A stretch of DNA of 64,000 bases, from NCBI GenBank assembly GCA_963556695.1, contig CAUWAG010000012.1:868001-932000 (forward strand), read 5' to 3'. Shown in pieces: positions 44,123 through 54,341 of the stretch (position 1 is the first letter of the stretch; each line of letters opens with the position of its first letter). The DNA is from Anthostomella pinea (lineage: Eukaryota > Ascomycota > Sordariomycetes > Xylariales > Xylariaceae). The notes under the pieces were generated by a model. That model made no database searches. It had not been told where the DNA came from and saw only the letters and a program-made list of their open reading frames with translations. Position numbers and translations under genes: made by a program.

Positions 44123-44186
44123 GGTGGTGATGGTGGGGTTTGGCTGTACGACTAGTGGGGGTGTACGACTTCTATGGGGGGGATGG
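44123..44186 (-). repeat. right terminal inverted repeat (64 bp)
   Basis: Perfect reverse complement of 41959-42022, followed by TA at 44187-44188. Confidence 0.93.
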
Positions 44187-44430
44187 TACTCGCTATACCA
44201 GTGCCTTGTCAAGCTCGGCACTACCAATGAGAAGCGCCTGATGATCGACGTTATGGCGCTCCGGCAGTCATACGAGAATCATGAGATCACAGAAATCCGA
44301 TGGATCCATGGTGAAGACAACCCTGCTGACTCGATGACCAAATCGTCTCCAAACAAGGCCCTTCATGGTCTTATTTCTGATAATTAGACAACGGTTCGAG
44401 TTGAAGGCTGGGTTCAACGTTGAGATCACT
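44187..44430 (+). pseudogene. Copia RNase H C-terminus (continuation of 41215-41956)
   Basis: Carries on from CTDSY across the transposon with SLYQCLVKLGTTNEKRLMIDVMALR, IRWIHGEDNPADSMTKSSPNKAL. It is followed about 50 bp later by the Copia LTR at 44480. It belongs to the same element as the 41215 relic. Confidence 0.88.
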
Positions 44431-44479
44431 TGGATGGATGGTTTGATGGAATCGCAATCATGAAAGAAAGAGTATCCTG

Positions 44480-44683
44480 TGTTGGATCCATGCGATTCCA
44501 GCCTGCAAACCATATATACCAAGACCCATATGTATGATTAGATAAGTGATTAGATACCGGATTGCGAGATCACTTAGCCAGACCTGCAGGTCTGGCTAGA
44601 CCTCCCAATCCAACCATCAGCAACATCATGACCTTGACCCCATACTCGAGTATTATGATTGATCGTTCAAGCCTGTTCCAACA
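44480..44683 (+). repeat. Copia 3' LTR (204 bp)
   Basis: TGTTGGATCC...TGTTCCAACA, same family as 29226-29429. Lies just downstream of and in the same orientation as the RNase H relic, so it is the 3' LTR of that element. Confidence 0.82.
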
Positions 44684-45584
44684 GAACAGGCACTATCGCC
44701 CGGTGGACGGCGTTGTCCTCTTCCAAAATGGCGAACGGCCCCGTATTGCAGCCCCTAACCCATCCTTTCGCCATTACATCTTCAACCAACATAAACTCCA
44801 CGCATCTGCTACTGAACCGTCTCAACGATTCACACTTGCAACACCAAGCCGTGCCTCGCCACTGCCCTGCCACCCTGCCCTGCCACCCTGCCCATCCTGC
44901 CCCGCCGCGCTTCGCTGCACTCACTTCCGTTCATTCACCCACCACCACCACATCCTGCACCTGCACCTCCATTCAGAGTTCAGCTTCGCTTGAAGCTTGA
45001 ACCAAAACCTTCTCTACCTGCCGCCTGCCCTGACCTCAGCCTTCTGCAAATAAATTGCAGCTGTCTCCCACGTGCCATCACTTCCTCTCTTCTACAACCA
45101 CAATCACATCCGCAACCACAACCACAACATCGGCATCCCCGCACGCACTCTGTATCCCACATCTCGCCACCGTCTCTCTTTGGCGAACATCTTACCATTT
45201 CCAGATACAGTCAGGTGGGAAAGGGGGGAGCACGCCAATCCGTACAGGGCTCTTCATCGCAGTTGAATACGTCCTCGGCCTGGGCCTGGGCTGCGGGTTC
45301 GGAGGCTGGTAGGGGCGCAGGACCCTCAAGATCAAGTGTCCCCCGTGATGAGAAGGCAGGATGGCACGCTGCAGGTGGAACCGGTGTAGTCGAAGGACGC
45401 AATGCAATCGGCGCAGATGACCACGCAGAAATGGCAGAGGCGGCATTCTTGCTTCAGGCCCTTGGCAAGGGGTCATAGGGACATGTACAGAACTCAGGAA
45501 ATCCCAGTTCTTCCCGGGTTTATTCATATTGCAGGGGCTGTTGCCTGGTTGTTTTGGAGAATGGTTATAGTATTTCGAGAGTAG
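44684..45584. other. unassigned, low-complexity rich
   Basis: CCCTGCCACC-rich and CAACCACAAC-rich stretches (about 44860-45140). Several overlapping open frames exist on both strands but reflect skewed composition. No family recognised. Confidence 0.35.
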
Positions 45585-45660
45585 TTCCAGCAAGCCCCTG
45601 GTCCCGCACGTTTGCTCGACCGATGGATTCTGGCTGCCGCGTCTGACAAGGTCTGGGTCC
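45585..45660 (+). pseudogene. Gypsy pol C-terminal relic
   Basis: Encodes QAPGPARLLDRWILAAASDK, matching the sequence just after the chromodomain in the complete Gypsy element (about 28143-28205). The fragment is short and isolated. Confidence 0.6.
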
Positions 45661-46187
45661 AATTGCTGTATGTGCCTCCTCGAAGGCCCAATGCCCATGT
45701 CAAGTCAATTGAACGAGAGCCTTTGCCTAGGACTCCATCCCGCACACTTTCATCACAGGCCGGACCAGATACTCCAGCTTCGCCACCGCCAGTGCCCGTT
45801 CCCTTTCGTCGGCGCGGGAATGATACTCCACCAGGCCGCTACGTACCCATCAACACCATTTGCGACTGTCCCCTGACCCCCCCTTTATCTGTAACGATAA
45901 TCTAGTGTCTGCCGCATAGACTAGCAGAGCTGAAGATAGCAGAGCTGAAGAGAGCGAAGCGCGGAGTGGGAGGCTGGCGATGGAGCAGCTTAAAGGGGAG
46001 CTGGCTATCAGACTATCGCTCTACGAAGACGAAGCTGTATAACAACCTAGTTTCAATCTGTCATGGCGTTAGCCAAATAACAGTGAAGGAACTGCCTGCT
46101 CACCCATGGATGTAGCTAAACTGGGTGAACAAAAGTCTCCGTACACCCCACCACTAATTTCCGACTATCAAAACAACGCAAATCACG
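45661..46187. other. unassigned; possible left end of Tc1 element
   Basis: Near 46125 the sequence CTGGGTGAACAAAAGTCTC precedes the Tc1 transposase frame and could be a terminal repeat. No matching right end was found. Confidence 0.3.
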
Positions 46188-46800
46188 ATGGTATTTCGAT
46201 CTTTTGGAGACGAATTCAGCGGCAGTCGCGCCGCGAACGGGGAGTTTACTCGCGATGCTCGCTCCGCGATTGTGGCGGCGAGAGTGCTGGGGCAGAGCCG
46301 CAAGGAGGTTGCCGACGCGTTCAAAACCACGCGCCCTGCCACCATCACTGAGACTGTCAAGCGCTTTGAGACCACCACCACCACACAATCTGCTCCCAGA
46401 AGTGGTCGAACAAGTGCTCTGAACACTCGCGAACGCGCCCGTGTTATTCAGGCAGCGAGGGACTTCCCCAGGACCTCGTGGCAGAAGATCCGAAACAAGG
46501 CCCGCGTTCTCTGCTACGCGAAGACTATCAAGCGCCTCTGCCACGCCAGAGGGCTTGAGAAGTGTCGAGAAGCCAAGAGGATCGAGCTGAACGAGGAGAC
46601 GGCTCGTATAAAGCGCGAATTTGCCGAATATTACTACCATCCGGGGCGTATTCTCGAGCTCTTAAAGTTACTGTTCTCTGACGATTATACGGTTTAAATT
46701 GAATCGGATAATCCACGCGATTAGGTCATCCGATACTCGTTAGAGCGGTACCGTTACGATCTCGTGAACCCCACGAGTCATAGAAAGCCTCGTATTTTAA
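46188..46800 (+). pseudogene. Tc1/mariner transposase N-terminal relic
   Basis: ATG at 46188 opens a transposase with a paired-type helix-turn-helix region (AIVAARVLGQSRKEVADAF, TITETVKRF) and a second one (LNTRERARVIQAARDFPRTSWQKI, YAKTIKRLCHARGL), reaching the first catalytic Asp region (LFSDDYTV). A TAA where CAA is expected stops it at about 46695, and the frame beyond has further TAG codons at Trp positions. At about 46806 it is joined to a Fot1-like fragment. The rest of the catalytic domain is absent. Confidence 0.75.
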
Positions 46801-46807
46801 TAATCGC

Positions 46808-47062
46808 GTGGTCTTAGGTCGAGAGGATGATGTGGTGGATGCCTACCTAGACGTCACAGATAATGGCATGTCCGTGAGAAAATCCAGCCAAAAATACGGC
46901 GTCCCGGCCAGCACGCTGTCAGCACGCATAAGGGGGAGAGGGACTAAAAAGGAAGCTCACACCACCGAGCAGAGAATTTCTCCCGAGCAAGAAAGCAAGG
47001 TAGCAGCCTGGATATTGCGCCAGGAGACTTTGGGGCTTGCCCCCTCTCACTCATTTAAATGA
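46808..47062 (+). pseudogene. Fot1/pogo transposase N-terminal relic
   Basis: Encodes DDVVDAYLDVTDNGMSVRKSSQKYGVPASTLSARI and GLAPSHS segments, corresponding to the first ~85 residues of the transposase at 42264. It ends at a stop just after the helix-turn-helix region. No TIR is found. Confidence 0.75.
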
Positions 47063-47543
47063 TGTGATACCTCTCCAGAATATGCAACAGCGCTGGGCCC
47101 GATAGGTATCCTTATCTTGGCAAGTTCACACCTTGTCAGGTATTGGTTGACCTGTACACGCACTCTCCTGCTTCCCTGCTTGTGAGCCAACCATCAAGAG
47201 CCCATGGTGTTCAACTGGTACGGCTGCCAGCGCATCGACGAGTACATTACGGACGAGCCCCGCCCTCCATCTGAGACGATGCTGTCCGTCATCGATCCTA
47301 TTGCTTCATGGCCGCACGAGGAAATGTGACCATGGAGACCGACGCCAAAACCATATTTACCGTACATTCCTCTCATCGGTTCATAAAAGACCCACACCAT
47401 GCTCATCTATTTGTGCACGACAAACAGCATAGCTATCCTCCGGATTGCTGGGCTCAAGAATTCACCCCAGCGATTGAAGACGACACCGAAGAGGGTACCC
47501 CTGCTCCGCAGTTGACAGCAAGCTTCCTCCGAACCGAAAGCTC
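47063..47543. other. unassigned sequence
   Basis: No recognised gene. A plus-strand stretch at 47308-47547 has an open frame (HSSHRFIKDPHHAHLFVHDKQHSYPPD) without known motifs. Confidence 0.3.
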
Positions 47544-48088
47544 TTAATTTACCACCGCCGTTGGATCGTCGGGGCGGGCCATCTTACACGTACCCGCCGG
47601 ATGAAAACCTCGTAGAAAGATAAGTAAAAGCATCGCCGAATACATCATCAACATAAGAGCGACTCACATGTCGTAACATTTTGCTTTACCCATTCCTTCC
47701 ATTGCGCCTCTGATGTGAACTTGTGGTGGCCACTTTCTTCCGGATACGAACTCATCACCAACTCCCGAGTGGGTGAGTTCTCCATTACGATCTCGTTTGC
47801 GAAGCGACATGCTTCGGCAAGTACAACGAGGTCGAGTTCATGCGATAGATAGTTGTGTTTGATCGTGGGGGAATCATGGGGGTTAGGCGACTTTAAAGTG
47901 ACGGCCCCGCGTGATTGGGGAGAGAATAAGACGGGAACCATGCCAAAGATCTGCTTCCTGTCGTCCCCGTGCATGTGTTCCTTCAGCCCCGCAAGGCATT
48001 CGGTTGTGAAGTACCAGTCCTTTCCTAAAATAATTGCGGGGACCTTGGTCCCATTCACTAGTAGCAATAATCTGCCTCTTGGTCGCAA
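47544..48088 (-). pseudogene. GMC oxidoreductase C-terminal fragment
   Basis: Minus-strand exons (48088-47668 and 47608-47544, 59-nt intron with GTGAGT donor) encode the C-terminal domain of a glucose-methanol-choline oxidoreductase: FSPQSRGAVTLKS, KHNYLSHELDLVVLAEACRFANEI, WKEWVKQNVTTC, then FHPAGTCKM with the catalytic-type His. The frame ends early (ARPDDPTAVVN, stop). The FAD-binding N-terminal part is missing; the LINE beginning near 48190 lies where it would be. These flavoenzymes oxidise alcohols or sugars. Confidence 0.75.
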
Positions 48089-48339
48089 TAATGATAGGGA
48101 AAGCTTGCATTACATGGATCTGGTCTGTGTTAAAAGCTCTCTGCTTTGTGCTCTTGTTAGTTATACGTGTCTGGCCTAGCGGCTATACTATTTAAGCACA
48201 TCCGCAGTTGAAGACAAACAACTATTTTTCTTGGCGCCCCGCTGTTAGGGCGCAACCTCTATATCTGCACTAAAACAGGCATTTATTTCAGTACCTGACT
48301 ATCCTTGCCAAGGCGCAAAATTTTTTTCTCACAAGCTGG

Positions 48340-49917
48340 ATGGCACCCCTTCACGATAGGCCCCCAAATACGCCAGTGGCCGTCCCAAAAACGACTACTG
48401 GCGGCGTGCTCAAATCCCCGGTCCCTAAAAGAACATATGGCCCGGCAACCCCAAGCAAGCTCCGCCAGGCACTGCTCGACGACATCAACAGCAGCCCGTC
48501 ACAGGTCTCTGAGGCTGACTTCACCATTGTTTCCCCTCTGAAAGGAAAATCCCGAAATATTAATACTAGCAGCATCATTGATATGGAAGTACCTCAATCA
48601 AACGAAATCTCTACAGACCAAGCCATTGGAGGCGATACAGGGAACAAGGTCTTTTCCTCAAAGTGCCAGGACCAAGTAGCCAAAATACTGGCTAAAGACA
48701 AGCATCTCTATGAAGCCAGGATAACAATGTTTCAAGAGTGTGCTGCAGCAGTCGATAAGATACTGGAAAAAGCTGGAACCGAACTATACTCTCATGCCAA
48801 GGAGTTCAGCGCTTTCTTCTCCAAATGCCTGAACGAGTGGCTGGAAACCCGAGATCTGCCCAAAAGAAAGACCACTCCTGGCGGGATAGGGACAGGGAAG
48901 CCCACCATGACCTTCGCCCAAGCTGTCTCCTCTGGCCAACGACAGCATCCATGGACAGTCAACACTACCATGAAGAAAACACAGCCTGGCGCCCTTATCA
49001 CTGCCAACCAACTGAAGAAGAAACAGGATGATCTCCGGGTCTTTGTCCGCATGGATAATAGCCACTTAGAGCCTTATGGAATCAAGTCTACACTGAACAG
49101 AAGACTTAAACTCCACCCTCAGGAGCTTAGAGAAATGACACGGTGTCCTTCTGGTTTTACCTTACACCCAAGGGACAAGCTAACTCAGGCTAAGTTTCTG
49201 GCTTTCCAAGAAGAAATTGCTGACATTCTTAAGGCACAAAAGATTGAGACCCACACAGTCTGGCATCATTACAAGGTCAATGGATGCCCAAGAAAGGTCA
49301 TCAGTGCAGAAGGGTTCACAATCGATATTACCGACACTGTTGTTGCCGATGAAGTTGAAGCCCAAACAGGCGACAGACCTCTGAGGTGCATACTCTCAAA
49401 GAACACGATTGATTCTGATCCAGAAACTACATGGATAATCTCTCTGCCCAGTGCAGCAAGGAAACCATTCACGCTTTTTGCCCACTCAATGACCTCAAGG
49501 CATATTCAACACACCCCCAAGGTTCACCAGTGTGCAAGCTGCTTCAGATACCATGGTAGGAATTACCGATGCGAAAAGCAAGTATGTGCACACTGCGCCA
49601 ACACAGTACACCAGGGAGAGTGCGAAAAACCAATCCCAAAGTGTGTCAACTGCAAAGGACCTCATGCTGCCAACTTCAACAAATGCCCTGCCCGCCCCAA
49701 GGTTGTGAAAGGTACCATCCATAAGCACACATGGGAGCAAATCCAGGAAATAAGGCTAGCCGGAGAAAGAGCCAGATCCAAGGCCTTCAACGAAGCAGGC
49801 AGAAACCAAGCTGGGTCAACACCTAGTAACAATAACAAAGACACCACAATGCAAATCGACACAACAGATACAACTCATCCCAGAGATGCCGATACCATTG
49901 TTGTCAGTCAATGTTAG
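48340..49917 (+). CDS. LINE ORF1 protein (gag-like, CCHC knuckles)
   Basis: A 525-aa RNA-binding protein of the LINE. A Ser/Thr/Pro-rich N-terminus is followed by a basic region, a central region (HPQELREMTRCPSGFTLHP, WHHYKVNG) and three Cys-rich knuckles: CASCFRYHGRNYRC, CAHCANTVHQGEC and CVNCKGPHAANFNKC. It is expected to coat the LINE RNA and act as a chaperone during target-primed reverse transcription. It ends at TAG 49915-49917, overlapping the ORF2 start (ATGTTAG). The frame has no internal stop. Confidence 0.88.
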   Translation: MAPLHDRPPNTPVAVPKTTTGGVLKSPVPKRTYGPATPSKLRQALLDDINSSPSQVSEADFTIVSPLKGKSRNINTSSIIDMEVPQSNEISTDQAIGGDTGNKVFSSKCQDQVAKILAKDKHLYEARITMFQECAAAVDKILEKAGTELYSHAKEFSAFFSKCLNEWLETRDLPKRKTTPGGIGTGKPTMTFAQAVSSGQRQHPWTVNTTMKKTQPGALITANQLKKKQDDLRVFVRMDNSHLEPYGIKSTLNRRLKLHPQELREMTRCPSGFTLHPRDKLTQAKFLAFQEEIADILKAQKIETHTVWHHYKVNGCPRKVISAEGFTIDITDTVVADEVEAQTGDRPLRCILSKNTIDSDPETTWIISLPSAARKPFTLFAHSMTSRHIQHTPKVHQCASCFRYHGRNYRCEKQVCAHCANTVHQGECEKPIPKCVNCKGPHAANFNKCPARPKVVKGTIHKHTWEQIQEIRLAGERARSKAFNEAGRNQAGSTPSNNNKDTTMQIDTTDTTHPRDADTIVVSQC

Positions 49918-52481
49918 GTACATCAAACGAAACATATCGACACAGGCATCTAGTCATCCATTCTGTGAATACAACAGGGGGACAAAAGAGTGCAGGCCCT
50001 ACAGAGTTAGCCATCAACCTGGCTGACTATAAAGGAGAACAAGCAGATATCATTCTGATGCAAGAGCCCTGGGTTGGCATACCACCAGGCAGGAGAATGG
50101 GAGTAAAGACACACCCCAATTACGATATATTCTCCCCAGTGGATTCCTGGGACAGCGACAGTACACGGCCCAGATCTCTCATCTATGTGAGAAAATACCT
50201 TCAAGCGGATCAACTTCGGCCCTATGCTACACGAGACATCACCTGGGTCAAGGTACAAGGCATTACATTTGCCAGTGTCTACCGGCCATGTGACAACCCA
50301 CAGGAAGTGGATGACATTCTGGAAGTATGGACTCCACCTTTTGGCTGCGTTATAGCTGGAGATTTCAATGCTGACGACACATCCTGGGACTCAAGCAATC
50401 CAGGATATCATGGTGGTGCTATACTTGCACAAACTATGGCAGACCACGGACTGGATCTGATTTCTGAACCAGATGTCCCGACACATGATGACGGAAATGT
50501 ACTAAATCTGGTGTTCTCTGATGTCCCCATGGCTGAAGCCTCAGTCAATGATGCACTTCAGTGCACCTCAGATCATGAGACATTACGAATAGTCATTCCA
50601 ATCCAGGGAGATCTGGACCGAGTACCCAAGGCCAATCATTGGATAGTACCGGACGATAAACTACAGGAGCTGGCAGATAATGTCCAAACCAGGATTCATG
50701 AACTCCCCCGGCTGGGTGTATCCCCTGGCCAGGTAGACACCTTTACACAAAGCCTGATCAACATGATCCAAGGGCTCCCACAAGGCTCACCAGTCTCTCC
50801 AATCCTCTACATGCTGTATACAGAGCCAATCTGTGCCCGACTTGGCATGAAAAGAAGACGCTTTGGATATGCAGATGATCTAGCAACACTCTGTATTGGA
50901 AAGAACCTTAAAGAAACAGCTGCAGAGGCTTCTGAAAACCTTCATTTGCTCAACCAATGGGGACATAACAATGCTATTGAATTTGATCCCGACAAAACCG
51001 AGATCATGCACTTCTCACGGAAAAAGAACTCAGACAATCCCCCAGTTTGCCACGGAACAATGAACAAAACAGCTAAGCATTCCATGCGATGGCTAGGTGT
51101 CCTTCTGGATAGGAAACTAAACTTCAAAGACCATGTTTCTCACTGGGCCAAGAAAGCTAGTAGGGTAGCAAATCACCTTCGAGGACTATGCAACACAGTC
51201 AAAGGACTTCCAGTAAAGTCAACCAAGAGGGCTGTGAAAGCTTGTGTTATTCCTATTCTCACACATGGCCTGGAGGCCTGGTACCCAGGAATCGAGAAAA
51301 CTGGGAGCTTAGGTGAGACATCAGCATGTCGCATTAAGGGGCTTCTTGGAACAATAGATGCCGTACTACGAACGGCGATCAGGGCTATCTTGCCAGTCTG
51401 GAAAACACACCCTGGACATATCTTACACTTTGAATCGCAGATTCCCCCAGCAGGAGTTCTTGCAGAGTCAATAAGACGACGTCACGGCCTCCGACTAGGA
51501 CGAATAGATCAGAGACACCCTCTGGTTGGCAGGCTCCAAATACAAGCTCGCAAGGATCCAACAAGGCTACAAAGAAGCTTCCAGCTAGTCCCTGACTTCC
51601 AGAGACCAATACTTACCAGGCCATCATGGAGGAAGCGCCCAATCCGCAAAGACAAAGACAAAGAAACAGAGCTCTTCAAGCAATGGTTACAAGAGAGAAA
51701 CGTGAACACTAACCTTGTCATCTACTCAGATGGATCACAGTTGGATGACCAAGGCACAATCCGCACTGGATGGGGTTATACCATCAGGAAAGGCGGCACT
51801 ACACAAGAAGTATACCGGGGAAGGGGCAGACTTCTACAAGCAGAAGTAGTAGATGCTGAAGTCCATGGTGCTCTCCAAGGTCTTGCAACAGCCAGGGCAA
51901 TTGGACACGGAAAACAGCTATATGTCTGCCTGGACAACACGTCAGTGGTAGATGGGCTCAATGGGACTCCACCCGAGACATCACAAAACATTTTTCTACG
52001 ATTTCAAGAACTTGCCACAGCACACACTCCTGGAGTGACCGTCAAATGGATTCCTGGACACAGAGATATTGATGGCAACGAAGCTGCCGACACACTAGCA
52101 AAAGAGGGTGCCATGCTGGAAACAGACACAACAAATCTTCCTACAATCTCTTGGGTCAAGAGAGATCTCAAAAGACAGGGCAAGAAAGAGTTCAACCAAT
52201 GGTGGAAAGACCAATCAGAATCTAGGTATCAAGAAGTATACTCACATGCAGTAACTGAAAGAGACCTTATATCTTTTAAGAGGAGTACTTTACACAGACT
52301 TCTAGCGGCCAGATCTGGACATGGCGACTTTGCCAGATACCATGAACGCTTTGGGCACACAGATTCAAATGATCACTGCAGCTGTGGTGAGAAGAAAACA
52401 CCACAACACATTTTCTTTTGTAAGAGGCTGGGGAAAAATCGGCTACTGCCTAGGCATTCGCCTAGGGCAGCTTGTTTATAA
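49911..52481 (+). pseudogene. LINE ORF2 with in-frame deletion: endonuclease fused to late RT and RNase H
   Basis: 856 codons. An APE-type endonuclease (ILMQEPWVG, YRPCDNP, GDFNADDTSWD, SDHETL) fills the first ~250 residues. At about 50767 the frame jumps from the segment ending FTQSLINMIQ directly into GLPQGSPVSPILY. The spacer and the early RT motifs present at 20930-21800 are missing, yet the frame is preserved. YADD, the RNase H (YSDGSQLDD, EVHGAL, LDNTSVVDGL, GNEAAD) and the CSCG...H-x3-C motif follow. It ends at TAA 52479-52481 where the 18935 copy has CAA (Gln). Endonuclease may be intact; reverse transcription is not expected. Confidence 0.9.
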
Positions 52482-52755
52482 TACTTAGGGGAGAGGAGCA
52501 CAGAATGGGCAAAATTCGTGGAGAAGAGCAAGTTCTTTTCAACAATCTGCCCCCGATAGATAGCCTTCCTTGAAGGACCAGATGGATGACCCCAAGGTCA
52601 TACCGCCGCAACAACGGGGATGGGCCCGTGAGCGGGACTGACTGTACTTATTATCTTGAGACCTCCACAACCCTGCGATGCAGAGGCTCTGGGAGGCGTG
52701 GTTTGCACTACTGAGGAGCTACCCCCACGTTAAATACAAAACAAACAAACATATG

Positions 52756-52934
52756 TTCCCTCGTATCCTATCTCACAATGTTCGAATGGCCTTCCAGTCC
52801 ATCGTCGGTCCCCTCCTCATCGCTCCGCTATACTCCTCCGTCGTCGTTCCTTCCAGTCACCTATTATTTTAATGTTGCTATTCTGTATGTATCTAGTAAA
52901 GTTCTATTGTCTAAGTCTATCTCTATCATGTTTT
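52756..52934 (+). repeat. array, partial leading unit
   Basis: Corresponds to the ~180 bp preceding block A in other units (best match 58555-58725). It begins immediately after the LINE (AAAC)n tail, so the LINE interrupts or bounds the array. Confidence 0.75.
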
Positions 52935-52991
52935 GAACTGGTTCGCTGCGCTCACGCGTCACGGGGCGGGCCCCCCGTACCCCCCTTTTTC
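52935..52991 (+). other. array block A, copy 1 (GC hairpin plus T-run)
   Basis: GAACTGGTTC (a palindrome) is followed by a CGCTGCGCTCACGCG segment, then ACGGGG...CCCCGT, which can fold as a GC-rich hairpin, then CCCCCC and a T-run. In copies 2 and 3 the segment between reads CACTTCGTTCACGCG. The form resembles a transcription terminator, but function is unknown. Confidence 0.7.
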
Positions 52992-54290
52992 CACAATTGA
53001 ATGGGAGTTGTGTTGTTGGATAATCGTATCTTGGGAGGGTCAGTGTCTACTATCACCAAGTTGAAGTCTAGTCTCAATGCATCAGTCGTGCATCAGCCGT
53101 GCATCAGTCACGCATCATCCAACTACTCTACTGGGTTGGCTACTCCATCCATGTCTGTCTAGTATTCCAAGAGTACCACTACAAGTTCAACATACTACCA
53201 CAATGTCCATATCACCACGTTCGTACCTGTCATCTAACCTACCTGATTAGCAGTCAAGACAGTCCCTTCATCTTCCTAAATTAGGTCAAGAAAAGAAGAC
53301 AACTCGACCCCGTCTCTGTCAAATGTAATAGGATAGAAAAGGATAGACAGTCACGCTATTGTTCATCCATAAACCTTATCCCTGATTTGCATACTAGATC
53401 CATCCACCCAGTCAAAGTTAGTCTACTATAACAGTGAGACTATCGTCAAGTCAAGGTTATCGTCTGTAGGAAAGCACCCGTTCCTTCATCAGACTACCAT
53501 CACCACTAGTGCCCTCCAAGAGCCACAGTCCATCCCAGACTGCCTACAAGAGAGGTGCGTGTCATCCCAAGATTGCCAAAGGAGATGGACTCAATCCTCG
53601 TCCCACCAAGGAGAAGACGAAGAAGAAAAGAGATCCCCATCCATTCCTCTCTTCACCACTCCGTTGTATCTGTATCGCTCGTCCCTCGTTCGGTTGGGTA
53701 TCGCAGGCTGTGGGTGTCGTCGGTCGCACGCTCCCTAGTCCTTCTAGTCAGTCTGTTCCTCAGTACGTCAGTCTATCACTTGGTCTACTAGACAAACAAA
53801 TCAAACCCATTGTTCCCTCTACGTTGTTCGTCCAACGGAAGCAGTCTATCCAACTGCCCTTACGAAGAGGAGAGTAGACCTCACTGTCGCGCAACCCAGG
53901 TTGACTAGATGAGTTCGGGCCAGCAACCCATTAGTACAGCACAAGCTTGTCTCTTGGCGCAAGAGAGAGGGATGAAGAAGAAGAAGAAGAGAACGTCAGA
54001 CGTGGGCATTCCATTCTACTAGTATCCCCGTTGGTACATGACTTCTTGTCCTGTACTCTTTGTCTCTCTGCGTTCGTTTAGTGGTGGACGAGGTGTCTGG
54101 CCACAAGTGACCGCCCCCCTGTCTAGAGGAGCAGCTGTGTGAATGGTCTGTCGTTCCCTCTGACTCAGTAGCCCACCTCCTCTGCGTTTTGGTTGGTCCG
54201 TTCCACCTCCCTTGCAGTCCGGTTGTCACTTTGTACACAGTTTATCAAGGGCAGTGCGCGAGTGTTATCACACGGCTTTTGCTTGTTGAT

Positions 54291-54341
54291 CAAGCTATTA
54301 AGTAAATTATAGAAGATGGTCGTCCCGCCCATAATAGCTTG
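54291..54341 (+). other. array block B, copy 1 (inverted-repeat element)
   Basis: CAAGCTATTA and TAATAGCTTG form a perfect 10-bp inverted repeat around 31 nt containing ATTATAGAAG and GGTCGTCCCGCCC. About 15 nt further on, AACAATTAAAATTGTT is a second perfect palindrome. The copies at 56225, 58153 and 60075 are identical over the 51 nt as far as I can read; the copy at 62027 has one change in the left arm. Confidence 0.8.

Larger units (their letters stand above)
41959..44186 (+). mobile_element. Fot1/pogo-like DNA transposon, complete
   Basis: A 2,228-bp element has 64-bp perfect terminal inverted repeats (41959-42022 and 44123-44186), a TA target duplication and one two-exon transposase gene. 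It sits inside the RNase H domain of a Copia relic. Perfect TIRs and an open transposase suggest a fairly recent insertion. Confidence 0.95.
48190..52755 (+). mobile_element. Tad-like LINE with ORF1 and internally deleted ORF2
   Basis: This is the only copy in the window with both ORFs and the 3' tail. ORF1 48340-49917 and ORF2 49911-52481 overlap by 7 nt; the 3' end is the (AAAC)n tail at about 52735-52750. The 5' limit is approximate. ORF2 lacks most of the RT (see its entry), so the copy cannot move on its own. It shares its 3' half with 18935-21815 (inverted) and 39916-40327. Confidence 0.9.

Noticed and set aside
44850..45480. Several long overlapping ORFs on both strands
   Set aside because: The region has C-rich and CAACC-type low complexity that opens several frames at once; no family motif or splice structure supports any of them.
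53509..53877. 122-codon plus-strand ORF in array unit 1
   Set aside because: Ser/Pro/Arg-rich, mirrors the skewed base composition, and is not preserved in the related units 3 and 4.
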